Of a stretch of DNA of 64,000 nucleotides, positions 17,880 to 26,674 are shown one piece after another (the stretch's first letter is position 1; each line of letters starts with the position of its first letter). Origin of the DNA: Neolewinella agarilytica (GTDB lineage: Bacteria; Bacteroidota; Bacteroidia; Chitinophagales; Saprospiraceae); contig NZ_FOFB01000008.1 of the NCBI RefSeq assembly GCF_900110645.1, forward strand, positions 163,454 through 227,453, read 5' to 3'. The position numbers and the translations under genes are program-made. The notes under the pieces are model-generated. The model saw nothing but the letters and a program-made list of their open reading frames with translations, was not told where the DNA came from and made no database searches.

Positions 17880-18323
17880 TTACTTCTCCAGATCGGCGAT
17901 TTTACCCATCCGGCGCAGCTGACGGGGAAGCGCCGCGTACTCCGCCTCCAGAAAAGCGTCTACCAATGTCTCCGCCAGCGCGATTCCGATCACGCGCCCG
18001 CCAAGGCAGATCATATTCATATCGTCGTGCTCAACGCCCTGAGCGGCGGAATAAGACTCGTTAATGAGGCAGGCCCGTACGTTTTTAATCTTGTTGGCCG
18101 CAATACTGGCCCCTACGCCCGAGCCACAGCAGGCGATGCCCCGGTCTACTTCCCCCGCGCCAACGGCGCGGGCCAGGGGGATGACGAAGTCCGGGAAATC
18201 ATCCGCCGCATCGTATTCAAAGGCTCCGAAGTCCTTTACGGTGAAGCCCTTCTTTTCGAGGTAAGCCTGAATTTGTTGCTTGAGTTCGATGCCGCCATGA
18301 TCGGTAGCGATGCCAATTGTCAT
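17880..18323 (-). CDS. rpiB: Ribose-5-phosphate isomerase B
   Basis: Interconverts ribose-5-phosphate and ribulose-5-phosphate in the non-oxidative pentose phosphate pathway. Hallmarks are MTIGIATDHGGIELKQ at the N-terminus, IACCGSGVGASIAANKIKNVRACL around the catalytic Cys, and HDDMNMICLGGRVIG. The start is set at base 18323, giving 147 residues like other RpiB/LacA proteins. An upstream in-frame Met at 18422 would add 33 unrelated residues and run through the promoter region. It is the first gene of an operon with the two paralogous membrane proteins and is divergent from zwf. Confidence 0.93.
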   Translation of the reverse strand: MTIGIATDHGGIELKQQIQAYLEKKGFTVKDFGAFEYDAADDFPDFVIPLARAVGAGEVDRGIACCGSGVGASIAANKIKNVRACLINESYSAAQGVEHDDMNMICLGGRVIGIALAETLVDAFLEAEYAALPRQLRRMGKIADLEK

Positions 18324-18351
18324 ATCGAGATAGTTGAATTTATCCGCTTGG

Positions 18352-18381
18352 AAAACGTAAATTTTACGGACTTGGGCCAAA
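18352..18381 (-). promoter_or_regulatory. Candidate rpiB promoter (Bacteroidota type)
   Basis: On the minus strand, TTTG (18378-18381), an 18-base spacer and TACGTTTT (18352-18359) match the Bacteroidota pattern TTTG / TAnnTTTG with one change. The start codon is 29 bases further on. Confidence 0.4.
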
Positions 18382-18423
18382 ATTACTTCGATTAGGGCGT
18401 AAACCTTCCTAAAAGTCGTCACC

Positions 18424-18455
18424 TTTGATAGATAAATATACCTGGCGTTACTTTG
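18424..18455 (+). promoter_or_regulatory. Candidate zwf promoter (Bacteroidota type)
   Basis: TTTG (18424-18427), a 21-base spacer and TACTTTG (18449-18455) precede the zwf start by about 35 bases. The -7 element is one base short of TAnnTTTG. Confidence 0.45.
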
Positions 18456-18489
18456 TCAGAGCCCACACGCCCCAAAATGACTTTTCATT

Positions 18490-20022
18490 ATGCCCAATAA
18501 TCTTGATCCTCACGTTCTCGTCATTTTCGGCGCTTCCGGAGATTTGGCACAGCGTAAGCTTGTTCCAGCGGTTTTTGATCTTTTCCGTGGCGGCTATCTG
18601 CCGAAAAATTTCGCCCTGCTGGGGGCGTCTCGTACGGACTTTACCGATGAAGCCTTCCGCGACAAGGTGGTCTTCAACAACGAACATTTTGATCAAAAGG
18701 ACGCTACGGACGAACAGGTAAAGGAGTTTTCAGAAATGCTCTTTTATCAGGATCTGGCTTCTTACGACAGCGAGAAAGACATTAAAGCCCTGGCGGCCAG
18801 GCTGAAAAAACTGGACAAAGAATTGAAGGTTGGCCAGAATTACATCTTCTATCTGTCCACCCCGCCAAAGCTCTACAGCACCATTCCTGCAGCACTGGCA
18901 AAGGCGGGTCTTAACGAGACTAAGGAAGGTTGGGCCAGACTCATCGTGGAGAAGCCCTTCGGCTACGACGAAGAGTCCGCCGTTAAGCTCAATCGGGATA
19001 TTCAGACGCATTTTGAGGAAAACAGTATCTACCGAATTGACCACTATCTGGGGAAAGAGACGGTGCAAAACCTGTTGGTGACACGCTTTGCTAATGGCTT
19101 CTTTGAGCCGCTTTGGAATCGTAATTACGTTCAATCTGTTCAGATTACGGCCTCAGAGACCGTTGGTGTTGGCAGCCGTGGCGGCTACTACGACGAGAGT
19201 GGCGCCATGCGGGACATGGTACAAAATCACTTGCTGCAGGTACTGGCGCACGTAGCCATGGAGCCCCCCATCCGCGCAGATGCACACAGCATCCGTAACG
19301 AAAAACTGAAGTTGTTCCAGTCGTTGCGTCCCATCACCCGTAAAGACGTGAAGAATCAGGTCATACGTGGTCAGTACACGGCCGGGGTAACGGAAAAAGG
19401 AAAAGAAATCGCTTACCGTGATGCCCCCGGAGTACCCGATGACAGTAAGACTGAAACCTACGTAGGGATGAAGTTTTTCATCGACAACTGGCGCTGGGCG
19501 GGCGTTCCTTTCTTCGTGCGGACGGGCAAATGCCTGCCGCTGAAACTGACGGAGGTGGTAATTACTTTCAAGAACCCCCCGCAGGCTATTTTTTCGGAGT
19601 ACGATGATTACGCTATGAGCTGTGACAACCAGCTCATCATCCGTATCCAGCCCGATGAAGGCATGGCCCTTGAGTTCGGAATGAAGGTACCGGGAGAAGG
19701 TTTCCGCGTTAAGAATGTGGACATGGACTTCTTCTACCGCGACCTGACGAAGAACGATGTGCCGGCGGCCTACACCCGGCTCTTGCTGGACTGTATGAAA
19801 GGCGAGCCTACGCTCTATGCCCGCGGAGACAGTGTCGAAGCCGCCTGGGCTTTCATCGATCCGATTCTGGAAGCCTGGAAGAACGACGAAGTGCCCATTT
19901 ACAGCTACCCCGCAGGTAGCTGGGGACCCTTGCAGGCGGATGCGCTCTGGATCGGTGAAGGGGCCGGTTGGCGAAATCCTACGGCTACCCTGACGGATAA
20001 AAAACACTACACGAAGCAGTAA
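18490..20022 (+). CDS. zwf: Glucose-6-phosphate 1-dehydrogenase
   Basis: Catalyses the entry step of the oxidative pentose phosphate pathway, producing 6-phosphogluconolactone and NADPH in the cytosol. The NADP-binding motif is VIFGASGDLAQRKLVPAVFDL. The catalytic and substrate-binding motif is YRIDHYLGKETVQNLLVTRFANGFFEPLWN. Further conserved blocks are GYYDESGAMRDMVQNHLLQVLA, FFVRTGKCLPLKLTEV and the C-terminal YPAGSWGPLQADAL. Length (510) is normal. It is divergent from rpiB, with gnd 8 kb to the left. No 6-phosphogluconolactonase gene is seen nearby. Confidence 0.97.
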   Translation: MPNNLDPHVLVIFGASGDLAQRKLVPAVFDLFRGGYLPKNFALLGASRTDFTDEAFRDKVVFNNEHFDQKDATDEQVKEFSEMLFYQDLASYDSEKDIKALAARLKKLDKELKVGQNYIFYLSTPPKLYSTIPAALAKAGLNETKEGWARLIVEKPFGYDEESAVKLNRDIQTHFEENSIYRIDHYLGKETVQNLLVTRFANGFFEPLWNRNYVQSVQITASETVGVGSRGGYYDESGAMRDMVQNHLLQVLAHVAMEPPIRADAHSIRNEKLKLFQSLRPITRKDVKNQVIRGQYTAGVTEKGKEIAYRDAPGVPDDSKTETYVGMKFFIDNWRWAGVPFFVRTGKCLPLKLTEVVITFKNPPQAIFSEYDDYAMSCDNQLIIRIQPDEGMALEFGMKVPGEGFRVKNVDMDFFYRDLTKNDVPAAYTRLLLDCMKGEPTLYARGDSVEAAWAFIDPILEAWKNDEVPIYSYPAGSWGPLQADALWIGEGAGWRNPTATLTDKKHYTKQ

Positions 20023-20054
20023 GAAATGGCGGTACTTCTGCAGGCTCAGCAGGG

Positions 20055-20071
20055 GGCGCGCACGCGGGTGC
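20055..20071 (-). repeat. Dispersed 17-bp word, two mismatches
   Basis: The minus strand reads GCACCCGCGTGCGCGCC. It lies about 30 bases beyond the zwf stop and 31 bases before a palindrome that has a second copy at 43761. Confidence 0.6.
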
Positions 20072-20101
20072 GATGGGAGCTTGTAAAGCAGTGGAAGCCC
20101 T

Positions 20102-20131
20102 GGATGAGGTACTGTCCACAGTACCTCATCC
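20102..20131. repeat. Perfect palindrome, copy 1
   Basis: GGATGAGGTACTGT and its exact complement are separated by CC. It lies between the convergent zwf and symporter genes. The inner part (GAGGTACTGT / ACAGTACCTC) recurs at 43761-43794. It could act as a bidirectional terminator, but there is no T tract. Confidence 0.8.
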
Positions 20132-20149
20132 GGAAATTCGCCTTATTTC

Positions 20150-21691
20150 TTATTCCTCTCCCTTCCCAAAGACCATCTCCAGATACGCTTTGCCCGGGAC
20201 TCTCTTTGGGGTGAGCTTACTAACGATGACGTAAACCAGAAAGGACATCAGGAATGCCGGGATGATCTCGTGCACGTCGCGTAATGACTCGTAATTAAAC
20301 CGGAAGGCTAATCGCCAGACGACGTTAACCACCATCCCTGCCACCATACTTGCCATGGCACCTGCATCTGTGCCCCATCGTAAGTACAGGCCTCCGAAAA
20401 TACCCGGAAAGAAACTGGCGGCAAAAACGGCACCGGCAAAAGCCGTCAGTTCTACGATACCCGCAATCGGATAAACGGACAGCAGCCACACCAGGAAAAA
20501 GGTAAAAACACAGTAGGCGAACATGGCCCACTTCGTGCGGGGGATGAGTTTGTTCTCCTCCATCGGCCGCAGCACGTGCCAAATGTCTTTCACCATGGCG
20601 GTGCCGATAATGATGATGACGGAGGCGAGGGAAGACATTCCCGCAGCAAACAGACCGGCTACACAGATACCGCTGACAATTTTGTTGTCAAATTTATCCA
20701 GCATGAAGCCAATCACCTTGTCGGTGTCCTGAATCAGGTAGGCGGCTTCTTCCTGATTAACCATACCGTGTACTAATGCTCCCAGGCCCATGACGCAAAT
20801 AAGGGAGACGCCCAGAAAGACCGGTGTCCAGATCATGGCAAACCGCATGCTTTTGGCGTTGTCTACGGAGTAAAATCGAATGAGGTTTTTGGGCTCGGAG
20901 ATCTGCTTCATCCCGATGGAAAGCCCGATGCCGAGGATGTACAGAAAAGAGACTAAATGGCCGAAGGTGACCAGCCCGTTACCCATCGGTTCTCCGCCCT
21001 TCGTTGGATGGTCGGTCTGGCTGATGACGATGAACAATTCTTCCACACCTCCGACGAAGATGAAGGGTAAAGTCAGCATAAGGATCGCCACACCAAACAT
21101 GATAATGCCCTGGATAGCATCCGTCCACAGAACAGAATACATACCTCCCCAGATCGTATAAGCGCAGGTGATGAACAAAATCGCAGCTGCACCCCAGAGA
21201 TATGGGACATCAAGGACGGTTTCGAGTACTACGGCACATCCTTTGGCAATGCCCGCCATGTACCATATGGTAGCAAATAAAATAATGACGGCTGATAGCA
21301 GCCGGATGTATCTGGCCAGGCTGCTCTGATAGCGGAGGTGGAAGTAGTCGGGGATGGTGAAAGACTGCAGCCGGGCGGTATGTAACCGCATTCTGGGGCC
21401 GAGTAACTGCCAGGAAATGATGCAGAAGACCGTCCAGATGAAGCCCATCCAGGCCCAACTCAGTCCATACTGAAAAGATTTGCCTGCCTGCCCGATGTAA
21501 GTATTGGTGCTGGCCGAGGTGGAAAAGAAGGCAAGTGAGATAACCCAACCGGGAATCTTACGTTTAGCGACGTAGTAATCTGCTACCCCGGCAGAAGCCT
21601 GTTTTTTGAAGTGCCATCCTACATAGAGGCAGCCGCCAACGTAGAGCAAGGTGAGGAAAAGGGTGAAAAAGTGCTCCTGCAAATAGTCCAT
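20150..21691 (-). CDS. Sodium:solute symporter (SSS family)
   Basis: An inner-membrane sodium-coupled transporter of about 13 helices. Family signatures are DYYVAKRKIPGWVISLAFFSTSASTNTYIG near the N-terminus, the GxxYA-like IWGGMYSVLWTDAIQGIIMFG, and MSSLASVIIIIGTAMVKDIW. Length (513) is typical of the Bacteroidota branch, which includes sugar, sialic-acid and proline carriers. The substrate cannot be deduced. It stands alone, convergent with zwf and divergent from the SNF2-family gene. Confidence 0.92.
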   Translation of the reverse strand: MDYLQEHFFTLFLTLLYVGGCLYVGWHFKKQASAGVADYYVAKRKIPGWVISLAFFSTSASTNTYIGQAGKSFQYGLSWAWMGFIWTVFCIISWQLLGPRMRLHTARLQSFTIPDYFHLRYQSSLARYIRLLSAVIILFATIWYMAGIAKGCAVVLETVLDVPYLWGAAAILFITCAYTIWGGMYSVLWTDAIQGIIMFGVAILMLTLPFIFVGGVEELFIVISQTDHPTKGGEPMGNGLVTFGHLVSFLYILGIGLSIGMKQISEPKNLIRFYSVDNAKSMRFAMIWTPVFLGVSLICVMGLGALVHGMVNQEEAAYLIQDTDKVIGFMLDKFDNKIVSGICVAGLFAAGMSSLASVIIIIGTAMVKDIWHVLRPMEENKLIPRTKWAMFAYCVFTFFLVWLLSVYPIAGIVELTAFAGAVFAASFFPGIFGGLYLRWGTDAGAMASMVAGMVVNVVWRLAFRFNYESLRDVHEIIPAFLMSFLVYVIVSKLTPKRVPGKAYLEMVFGKGEE

Positions 21692-21798
21692 GCAGTTAAT
21701 AAAATTTTTCTTTTTTTGAATGGCCAGACTTCAATCTACTTCTTTATTATTAAACCCTCAATTACAGGGAGTTGGCAAGGCTCCTCCGGTCTTCTTTG

Positions 21799-21815
21799 GC
21801 ACCTGCGTTCGCGCA
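21799..21815 (+). repeat. Dispersed 17-bp word, two mismatches
   Basis: GCACCTGCGTTCGCGCA, preceded by CTTTG. It lies in the divergent region between the symporter and the SNF2-family gene. A partial echo, CCGTTCGCGCC, follows about 50 bases later. Confidence 0.6.
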
Positions 21816-21901
21816 TGAAAGTTCCCCCAGATAAAAAAACAGTTCTAAGGGACAACTAATGCTTCCGTTCGCGCCTTTAGAAAGGGTTAACCCCCTACCG
21901 A

Positions 21902-24900
21902 ATGAACGGAGTTTTTCGCGAGATCTGGACAAACCTTTCTGCCACCGAACGAGACGTTGCCACTGCCCTGAGCGTGGTTTACGAAGAACGTTCCGTGCTT
22001 GACCTATCCCGACTTCTTAACAAAATTGGCCTGCAGCCGCCAGTTGGCGAGTCTCGTTTTACCCATGCAGTTACGGAGCAGATTGTCCATAAATTGCACG
22101 AACTGGGTATTGCCGACCGACATGACGACCGCACCTGGCGCATTGCCGAAGAGCACAGTGAGTCCATCATGCGGCGTGCCAGCCGCCGGCCGGACTTTCC
22201 TCACCTGCTCAATGAGGTCCGTCGGGAGTTACCCTACAAGACCTACTGGCAACCCTCCAGCCCATTCGCGCTGATGCGTGAAATTCGCATCGCTTTTTAC
22301 TTGCAGCAAGAGGCTAATTTTGACCGGCTGCAGAAAGAGACGGAAACCTTCTATCCCGATCAGGCAAAAACGGGTATTTTCATTAATCCGCTTTTCGCCG
22401 AGTTCGATGCCCGCTGGGTTGACAAGCTATTACCAGCCTGGCAGGAAATCAATGTCCGCAACGCTTTCCGTAAAGCAATTCTGACGTTGGAACCACTAGC
22501 TCCTTTGGTAGAATTTCTGGAACAATATGATGGCATCCGGGAACCCTCCGCCGGGATTCTCCGCGAGCTGCTCTGTGAAGCCTTCGTCTTACAAGGGGCC
22601 TGGAGCCGGCTACAACTCTGGGCTGACCTGGAAACGGAGCCCTGGCGTAAGGCCGCTATGAACCTTGTTTATCATGTTCTGCGGGACGATGATGAAGGAG
22701 CGTTGGAGCTAATTGGCGATGTTCGGAAGGGATATGAAAGAGAATTTGGCAGCAAGTTCCCCGCTCACCTGGCGGGATATTTTTATCTGCTGGCACTGCT
22801 GCGGAACGGCGGGGTTAAAAGTGCGGAAGGGATTGGTCGCCACCTGGAAAGCATTGACCCAACGCAGAACCTGCGCCTCGGAGGCACCTATCTGGTTCTG
22901 CGATCCTTATTCGCCTACCTCCGTAATGATGAGCATGCCCAACTGGTAGCAAGCGATGGGTTGATGCGGGCGGAGAAAAATGCTTTTACCCACACCTTTC
23001 AGGCGCTTTACCGGATGTGGACGGACAGTTCCACCGACCCGGTCGATACAGCCTACCTGGAGATGCTGGACGCTCTGCGGGACAAAGCCCAGGTGAACGG
23101 CTACCACTGGGTGGAGATGGAAATCACCAAAGTATTGGCTTCCCGGCATCCTGAGGAGGATGCGCGTAAAGCTTTTGCCGCCCGGGCGGATGCACTCAGT
23201 GAAAAACTGCACATCTTTTCTTTGTCCGATGCGATGCCTCGCATTGAGCCCTGGGAACGAGCGCTCGAGGTCCTGGCCAGCATGGGCCCCTCAGAACAGC
23301 GTAATGATAAGCGGTCAAAAAAGACTGCCCGTTTTGTCTGGTTCGTGGATTTTGAAAAGAAAGAGCTCGAACCGCGTGAGCAAACACTTGGTAAAAACGG
23401 GAGCTGGTCCAAGGGCCGTAAAGTTGCCCTCAAGCGCGTCAAGCAGGGAGAAGTGGCGGGCATGACTCCCCAAGACGTCAGTGTCGCCCAGGCCATTGAA
23501 GAGGATTACAGCAAGTATCACCCTAACGGCCATTATCAAATCCGCTACGAGGATGCCTTACTGGCATTGGTGGGCCACCCTAACCTATACCTCATCCAGA
23601 ACCCTGCGGTAGGCGTAGACCTGGTGCGCAGAAACCCTCAGCTTCTGATTGAAGAAGGTGATAATCGCCTTTACCTCCGTTTCGCGCAGGAATTCAGCGG
23701 TACGGGCGTTCAGGTCGTTAAGGAGACGCCTACCCGGTATCAGGTCATTGAAGTCAATGAGTCCCATGATAATATCCACCGACAAATTGGCGATGGACTG
23801 GAGATACCCAAAAGGGCCCGTCACCGCTTGCAGGAAGTGAGCAGAAACCTGAGCAAGGTTGTCGAGGTGCAAAGCACCCTGAGTGGCGTAATTGATGACG
23901 TGGATGAGGCGAAGACAGACGAGCGGACTTACGTCCACCTTCTCCCTATTGGAGAAACCTTTAAGGTGGAGTTTTTCGTAAAGCCGCTTCCGGACGATGA
24001 CCAATACTTTAAGCCTGGCCGTGGCCGCAGCAAAGTGATCGGTGAAAAAGATGGCCAGCGCCGCCTGGCTGAACGCAATATGGCCCGGGAGCTGGAGGCT
24101 GCCGAGAAAGTTATTATCGATACCCCGACGCTGCAAAAACTGGTGCACCGGGATTACGAATGGCAGGTTGATGAAGTTGAAGACTGTCTCAACATCCTGC
24201 TCGAACTGCAGCCATTACGTGCACTGGACCACATCGTATTAGAGCACCCCCGCGGAGAGAAAATACGCCTGGTGGGTAGTGTCGACTTCGGGGACCTGAG
24301 CCTCGGGGTGAAAGAGAAAGCCGGTTGGTTTGACGTGGAAGGAGAGCTGGTAGTCGACGACAATCAGGTCATCAACTTCCGGGAGCTGATGGATAAGGTG
24401 GCGGAAAACGAACAGAGCAAATTTATCCAGCTTAGCGAAGGCCAGTATGTAGCCCTTACGGAAAACCTCCGCCGCAAATTGCGCGAGATGGAAGGGCTGC
24501 TGAGCAACGGCAAAGACGGCCTGCAACTACACCCGCTGGCTGCGGGGATTCTGGACGATGTTGCCGATCAACTCGGCGGTTTTGAAGTGGACGTTGCCTG
24601 GCGGGAAAGCCTGCAACGGATACAGTCCGTAGGGCAAACCATCGCTCGTGTCCCCTCCACCTTTAAGGCGGAGCTACGGCCCTATCAGCTCGACGGTTTC
24701 CGCTGGTTGATGCGTTTGGCTGATTGGGGGGTAGGGGCCTGTCTGGCCGATGACATGGGACTGGGTAAGACCATCCAGGGATTGGCCATGCTCCAGGCCC
24801 GGGCCGAAAAAGGCCCGGCCTTGGTCATTGCCCCCGCCTCCGTTACCCGCAACTGGGTGCGGGAAGCAGCCAAATTCGCCCCAACCCTCAACCCGGTGCT

Positions 24901-26038
24901 GCTGGGAAGCGGAGACCGGGCAGAAGTCATCGCCTCCGTAGGGCCCTACGATATGCTGGTAGTGAGCTATGGCTTGCTTCCCTTCGAAGGAGAGGCACTG
25001 GCGGCAAAAAAATTCGGCTGTATCATTCTTGATGAAGCGCAGGCCATCAAAAACCGAGGCACGAAACGCAGCCAGGTAGCGATGAGCCTTCAGGGTGATT
25101 TCCGGGTTGCCACAACCGGTACTCCGATTGAAAATCACCTGGGAGAACTTTGGAACCTGTTTCAGTTTCTCAACCCGGGCTTACTGGGCACCTTCCAGCG
25201 GTTCAACGATAAGTACACCGTTCCGATCACGAAGAACAACGACAATGAACGCCGGCAACAACTCCGCCGGCTCATTCAACCCTTCATTCTTCGTCGCCGG
25301 AAGGAAGAAGTGCTCGAAGAATTGCCACCGAAGACAGAAGTTACCCTTACCGTTGAGCTTTCGGCTCCGGAACGTGCTTTCTACGAAGCACTGCGGCAGC
25401 GTGCCCTTGAGCAGATTGACGATAGCGAAGGCCCCAACAAGCGTTTCCAGATTCTGGCTGAATTGATGAAGCTGCGCCAGGCAGCCTGCCACCCTCAAAT
25501 GGTGGACCCGACGGTAAACATCGGTTCCAGCAAGCTGGAGTTACTGGCTGAAACGGTGCGGGAAATCGTGGAAAGCGGGCATAAGGCGCTGATTTTCTCT
25601 CAGTTCGTCCGCCACCTTAAACTGGTGGAAGACTGGGTTCGTGAAGAAGGAATCGAGTATCAGTACCTCGACGGTAGCACACCCGGTAAAAAACGGGATG
25701 AAGCCGTTCAGGCATTCCAGCGCGGAGATGGAGACGTCTTCCTCATCAGCCTCAAGGCTGGTGGAACAGGGCTTACGCTTACGGCAGCTGACTATGTCAT
25801 TCACCTTGATCCCTGGTGGAACCCCGCCGTGGAAGATCAGGCCAGTGACCGGGCGCACCGGATCGGGCAGCAGCGTCCCGTTACCGTTTATCGCTTCGTC
25901 AGTGAAAATACTATCGAGGAAAAGATCGTTGAATTACACCATCAAAAACGTGATCTGGCAGACAGCCTGTTGGCAGGTACAGAACAAAGTGCCAGCCTCT
26001 CCGCTGACGATCTGCTCGATCTGATCAAGTTCGGTTAA
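21902..26038 (+). CDS. SNF2/SWI2-family ATPase (DEAD/DEAH-box helicase-like)
   Basis: A 1378-residue protein with a complete SNF2 motor at the C-terminus. The Walker A segment ADDMGLGKTIQG is near residue 950. The DEAQ Walker B box is at 1044-1047. VVSYGLLPFEGE and TTGTPIENHLGELWNLFQFLNPG come next. The second RecA lobe has LIFSQFVRHLKLVEDW, YLDGSTPGKKRDEAV, GGTGLTLTAADYVIHLDPWWNPAVE and DRAHRIGQ. The first ~900 residues do not match a domain I can name, except for a SNF2-associated helical/beta region. Such proteins are DNA-translocating ATPases that remodel protein-DNA complexes. The gene overlaps the start of gldD by one base, so the two are translationally coupled, but a functional link is not known. 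Confidence 0.92.
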   Translation: MNGVFREIWTNLSATERDVATALSVVYEERSVLDLSRLLNKIGLQPPVGESRFTHAVTEQIVHKLHELGIADRHDDRTWRIAEEHSESIMRRASRRPDFPHLLNEVRRELPYKTYWQPSSPFALMREIRIAFYLQQEANFDRLQKETETFYPDQAKTGIFINPLFAEFDARWVDKLLPAWQEINVRNAFRKAILTLEPLAPLVEFLEQYDGIREPSAGILRELLCEAFVLQGAWSRLQLWADLETEPWRKAAMNLVYHVLRDDDEGALELIGDVRKGYEREFGSKFPAHLAGYFYLLALLRNGGVKSAEGIGRHLESIDPTQNLRLGGTYLVLRSLFAYLRNDEHAQLVASDGLMRAEKNAFTHTFQALYRMWTDSSTDPVDTAYLEMLDALRDKAQVNGYHWVEMEITKVLASRHPEEDARKAFAARADALSEKLHIFSLSDAMPRIEPWERALEVLASMGPSEQRNDKRSKKTARFVWFVDFEKKELEPREQTLGKNGSWSKGRKVALKRVKQGEVAGMTPQDVSVAQAIEEDYSKYHPNGHYQIRYEDALLALVGHPNLYLIQNPAVGVDLVRRNPQLLIEEGDNRLYLRFAQEFSGTGVQVVKETPTRYQVIEVNESHDNIHRQIGDGLEIPKRARHRLQEVSRNLSKVVEVQSTLSGVIDDVDEAKTDERTYVHLLPIGETFKVEFFVKPLPDDDQYFKPGRGRSKVIGEKDGQRRLAERNMARELEAAEKVIIDTPTLQKLVHRDYEWQVDEVEDCLNILLELQPLRALDHIVLEHPRGEKIRLVGSVDFGDLSLGVKEKAGWFDVEGELVVDDNQVINFRELMDKVAENEQSKFIQLSEGQYVALTENLRRKLREMEGLLSNGKDGLQLHPLAAGILDDVADQLGGFEVDVAWRESLQRIQSVGQTIARVPSTFKAELRPYQLDGFRWLMRLADWGVGACLADDMGLGKTIQGLAMLQARAEKGPALVIAPASVTRNWVREAAKFAPTLNPVLLGSGDRAEVIASVGPYDMLVVSYGLLPFEGEALAAKKFGCIILDEAQAIKNRGTKRSQVAMSLQGDFRVATTGTPIENHLGELWNLFQFLNPGLLGTFQRFNDKYTVPITKNNDNERRQQLRRLIQPFILRRRKEEVLEELPPKTEVTLTVELSAPERAFYEALRQRALEQIDDSEGPNKRFQILAELMKLRQAACHPQMVDPTVNIGSSKLELLAETVREIVESGHKALIFSQFVRHLKLVEDWVREEGIEYQYLDGSTPGKKRDEAVQAFQRGDGDVFLISLKAGGTGLTLTAADYVIHLDPWWNPAVEDQASDRAHRIGQQRPVTVYRFVSENTIEEKIVELHHQKRDLADSLLAGTEQSASLSADDLLDLIKFG

Positions 26039-26637
26039 TGCGCCATCTCTGTTACCTTCTGTTGTTTTCTTTTCTCTTTACCGCCTGTGGAGAAGAGGTT
26101 CTTCCCGTGCCTAAGCCCCGGTCTTATCCCCGGGTGAACTACCCGGTTCAGGAATATGAGTTGGCAAAAAACGACTACTGCTCCTTCAGTTTCGAAAAGC
26201 CCGTCTCGTCTTTTATGGTAAAAGAAGACACTTTTTTTGAAGAAGTTCCGCCGGACTCTTGCTGGTTTGACCTTCGTTTTGACGAGGCTCTCAACGGGAG
26301 TGTTCACTTTTCCTATTACCCCATCGACTCCTACGAGGCCTTTGAGGGGCTAAGAGATGAGGCCTTCAAACTAATGAACGTTCATAATAAACGGGCGAGC
26401 GACATCCAGGAAATTGCCATCCATCGCGATGATGCAGATGTACACGGGGTAGCTTTTGATATTGCAGGCGCAGCGGCCAGCCCGTTTCAGTTCTTCCTGA
26501 CGGACAGCACGACCCATTTCCTGCGCGGAGCGCTGTATTTCGATGCGGAAGTCCGGCCAGATTCTCTCGCTCCCATCATTGCTTACGCTAAGGAGGACAT
26601 CTTCCGGATGGTGGAAACTTTTAAGTGGGAGCAGTAA
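26038..26637 (+). CDS. gldD: Gliding motility lipoprotein GldD
   Basis: GldD is a lipoprotein needed for gliding motility and associated T9SS function in Flavobacterium. The signal peptide MRHLCYLLLFSFLFTAC has the lipobox FTAC (Cys17). It is followed by the diagnostic VLPVPKPRSYPRVNYPVQEYEL, then CSFSFEKPVSS, DSCWFDLRFDEALNGSVHFSYYPI and HGVAFDIAGAAASPFQFFLTDSTTHFLRGALYFDAEVRPDSLAPI, which is the conserved C-terminal half. Length (199) agrees with the family. It begins on the last base of the upstream ATPase stop codon. This gene, with the sorting-domain proteins nearby, supports a T9SS-bearing gliding organism. Confidence 0.92.
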   Translation: MRHLCYLLLFSFLFTACGEEVLPVPKPRSYPRVNYPVQEYELAKNDYCSFSFEKPVSSFMVKEDTFFEEVPPDSCWFDLRFDEALNGSVHFSYYPIDSYEAFEGLRDEAFKLMNVHNKRASDIQEIAIHRDDADVHGVAFDIAGAAASPFQFFLTDSTTHFLRGALYFDAEVRPDSLAPIIAYAKEDIFRMVETFKWEQ

Positions 26638-26674
26638 GTACGGTTCGCCTTAGAGCGAATTCCCAAACCAGCTT

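Noticed and set aside
18324..18422. Longer N-terminus for RpiB
   Set aside because: The extra 33 residues are unlike RpiB and cover a promoter-like element; homologues start at MTIGIATDHGG.
20360..20377. GCACCTGCATCTGTGCC inside the symporter gene
   Set aside because: It resembles the 17-bp word with two changes, but the encoded residues (TDAGA) fit the transporter family, so it is more likely coincidence.
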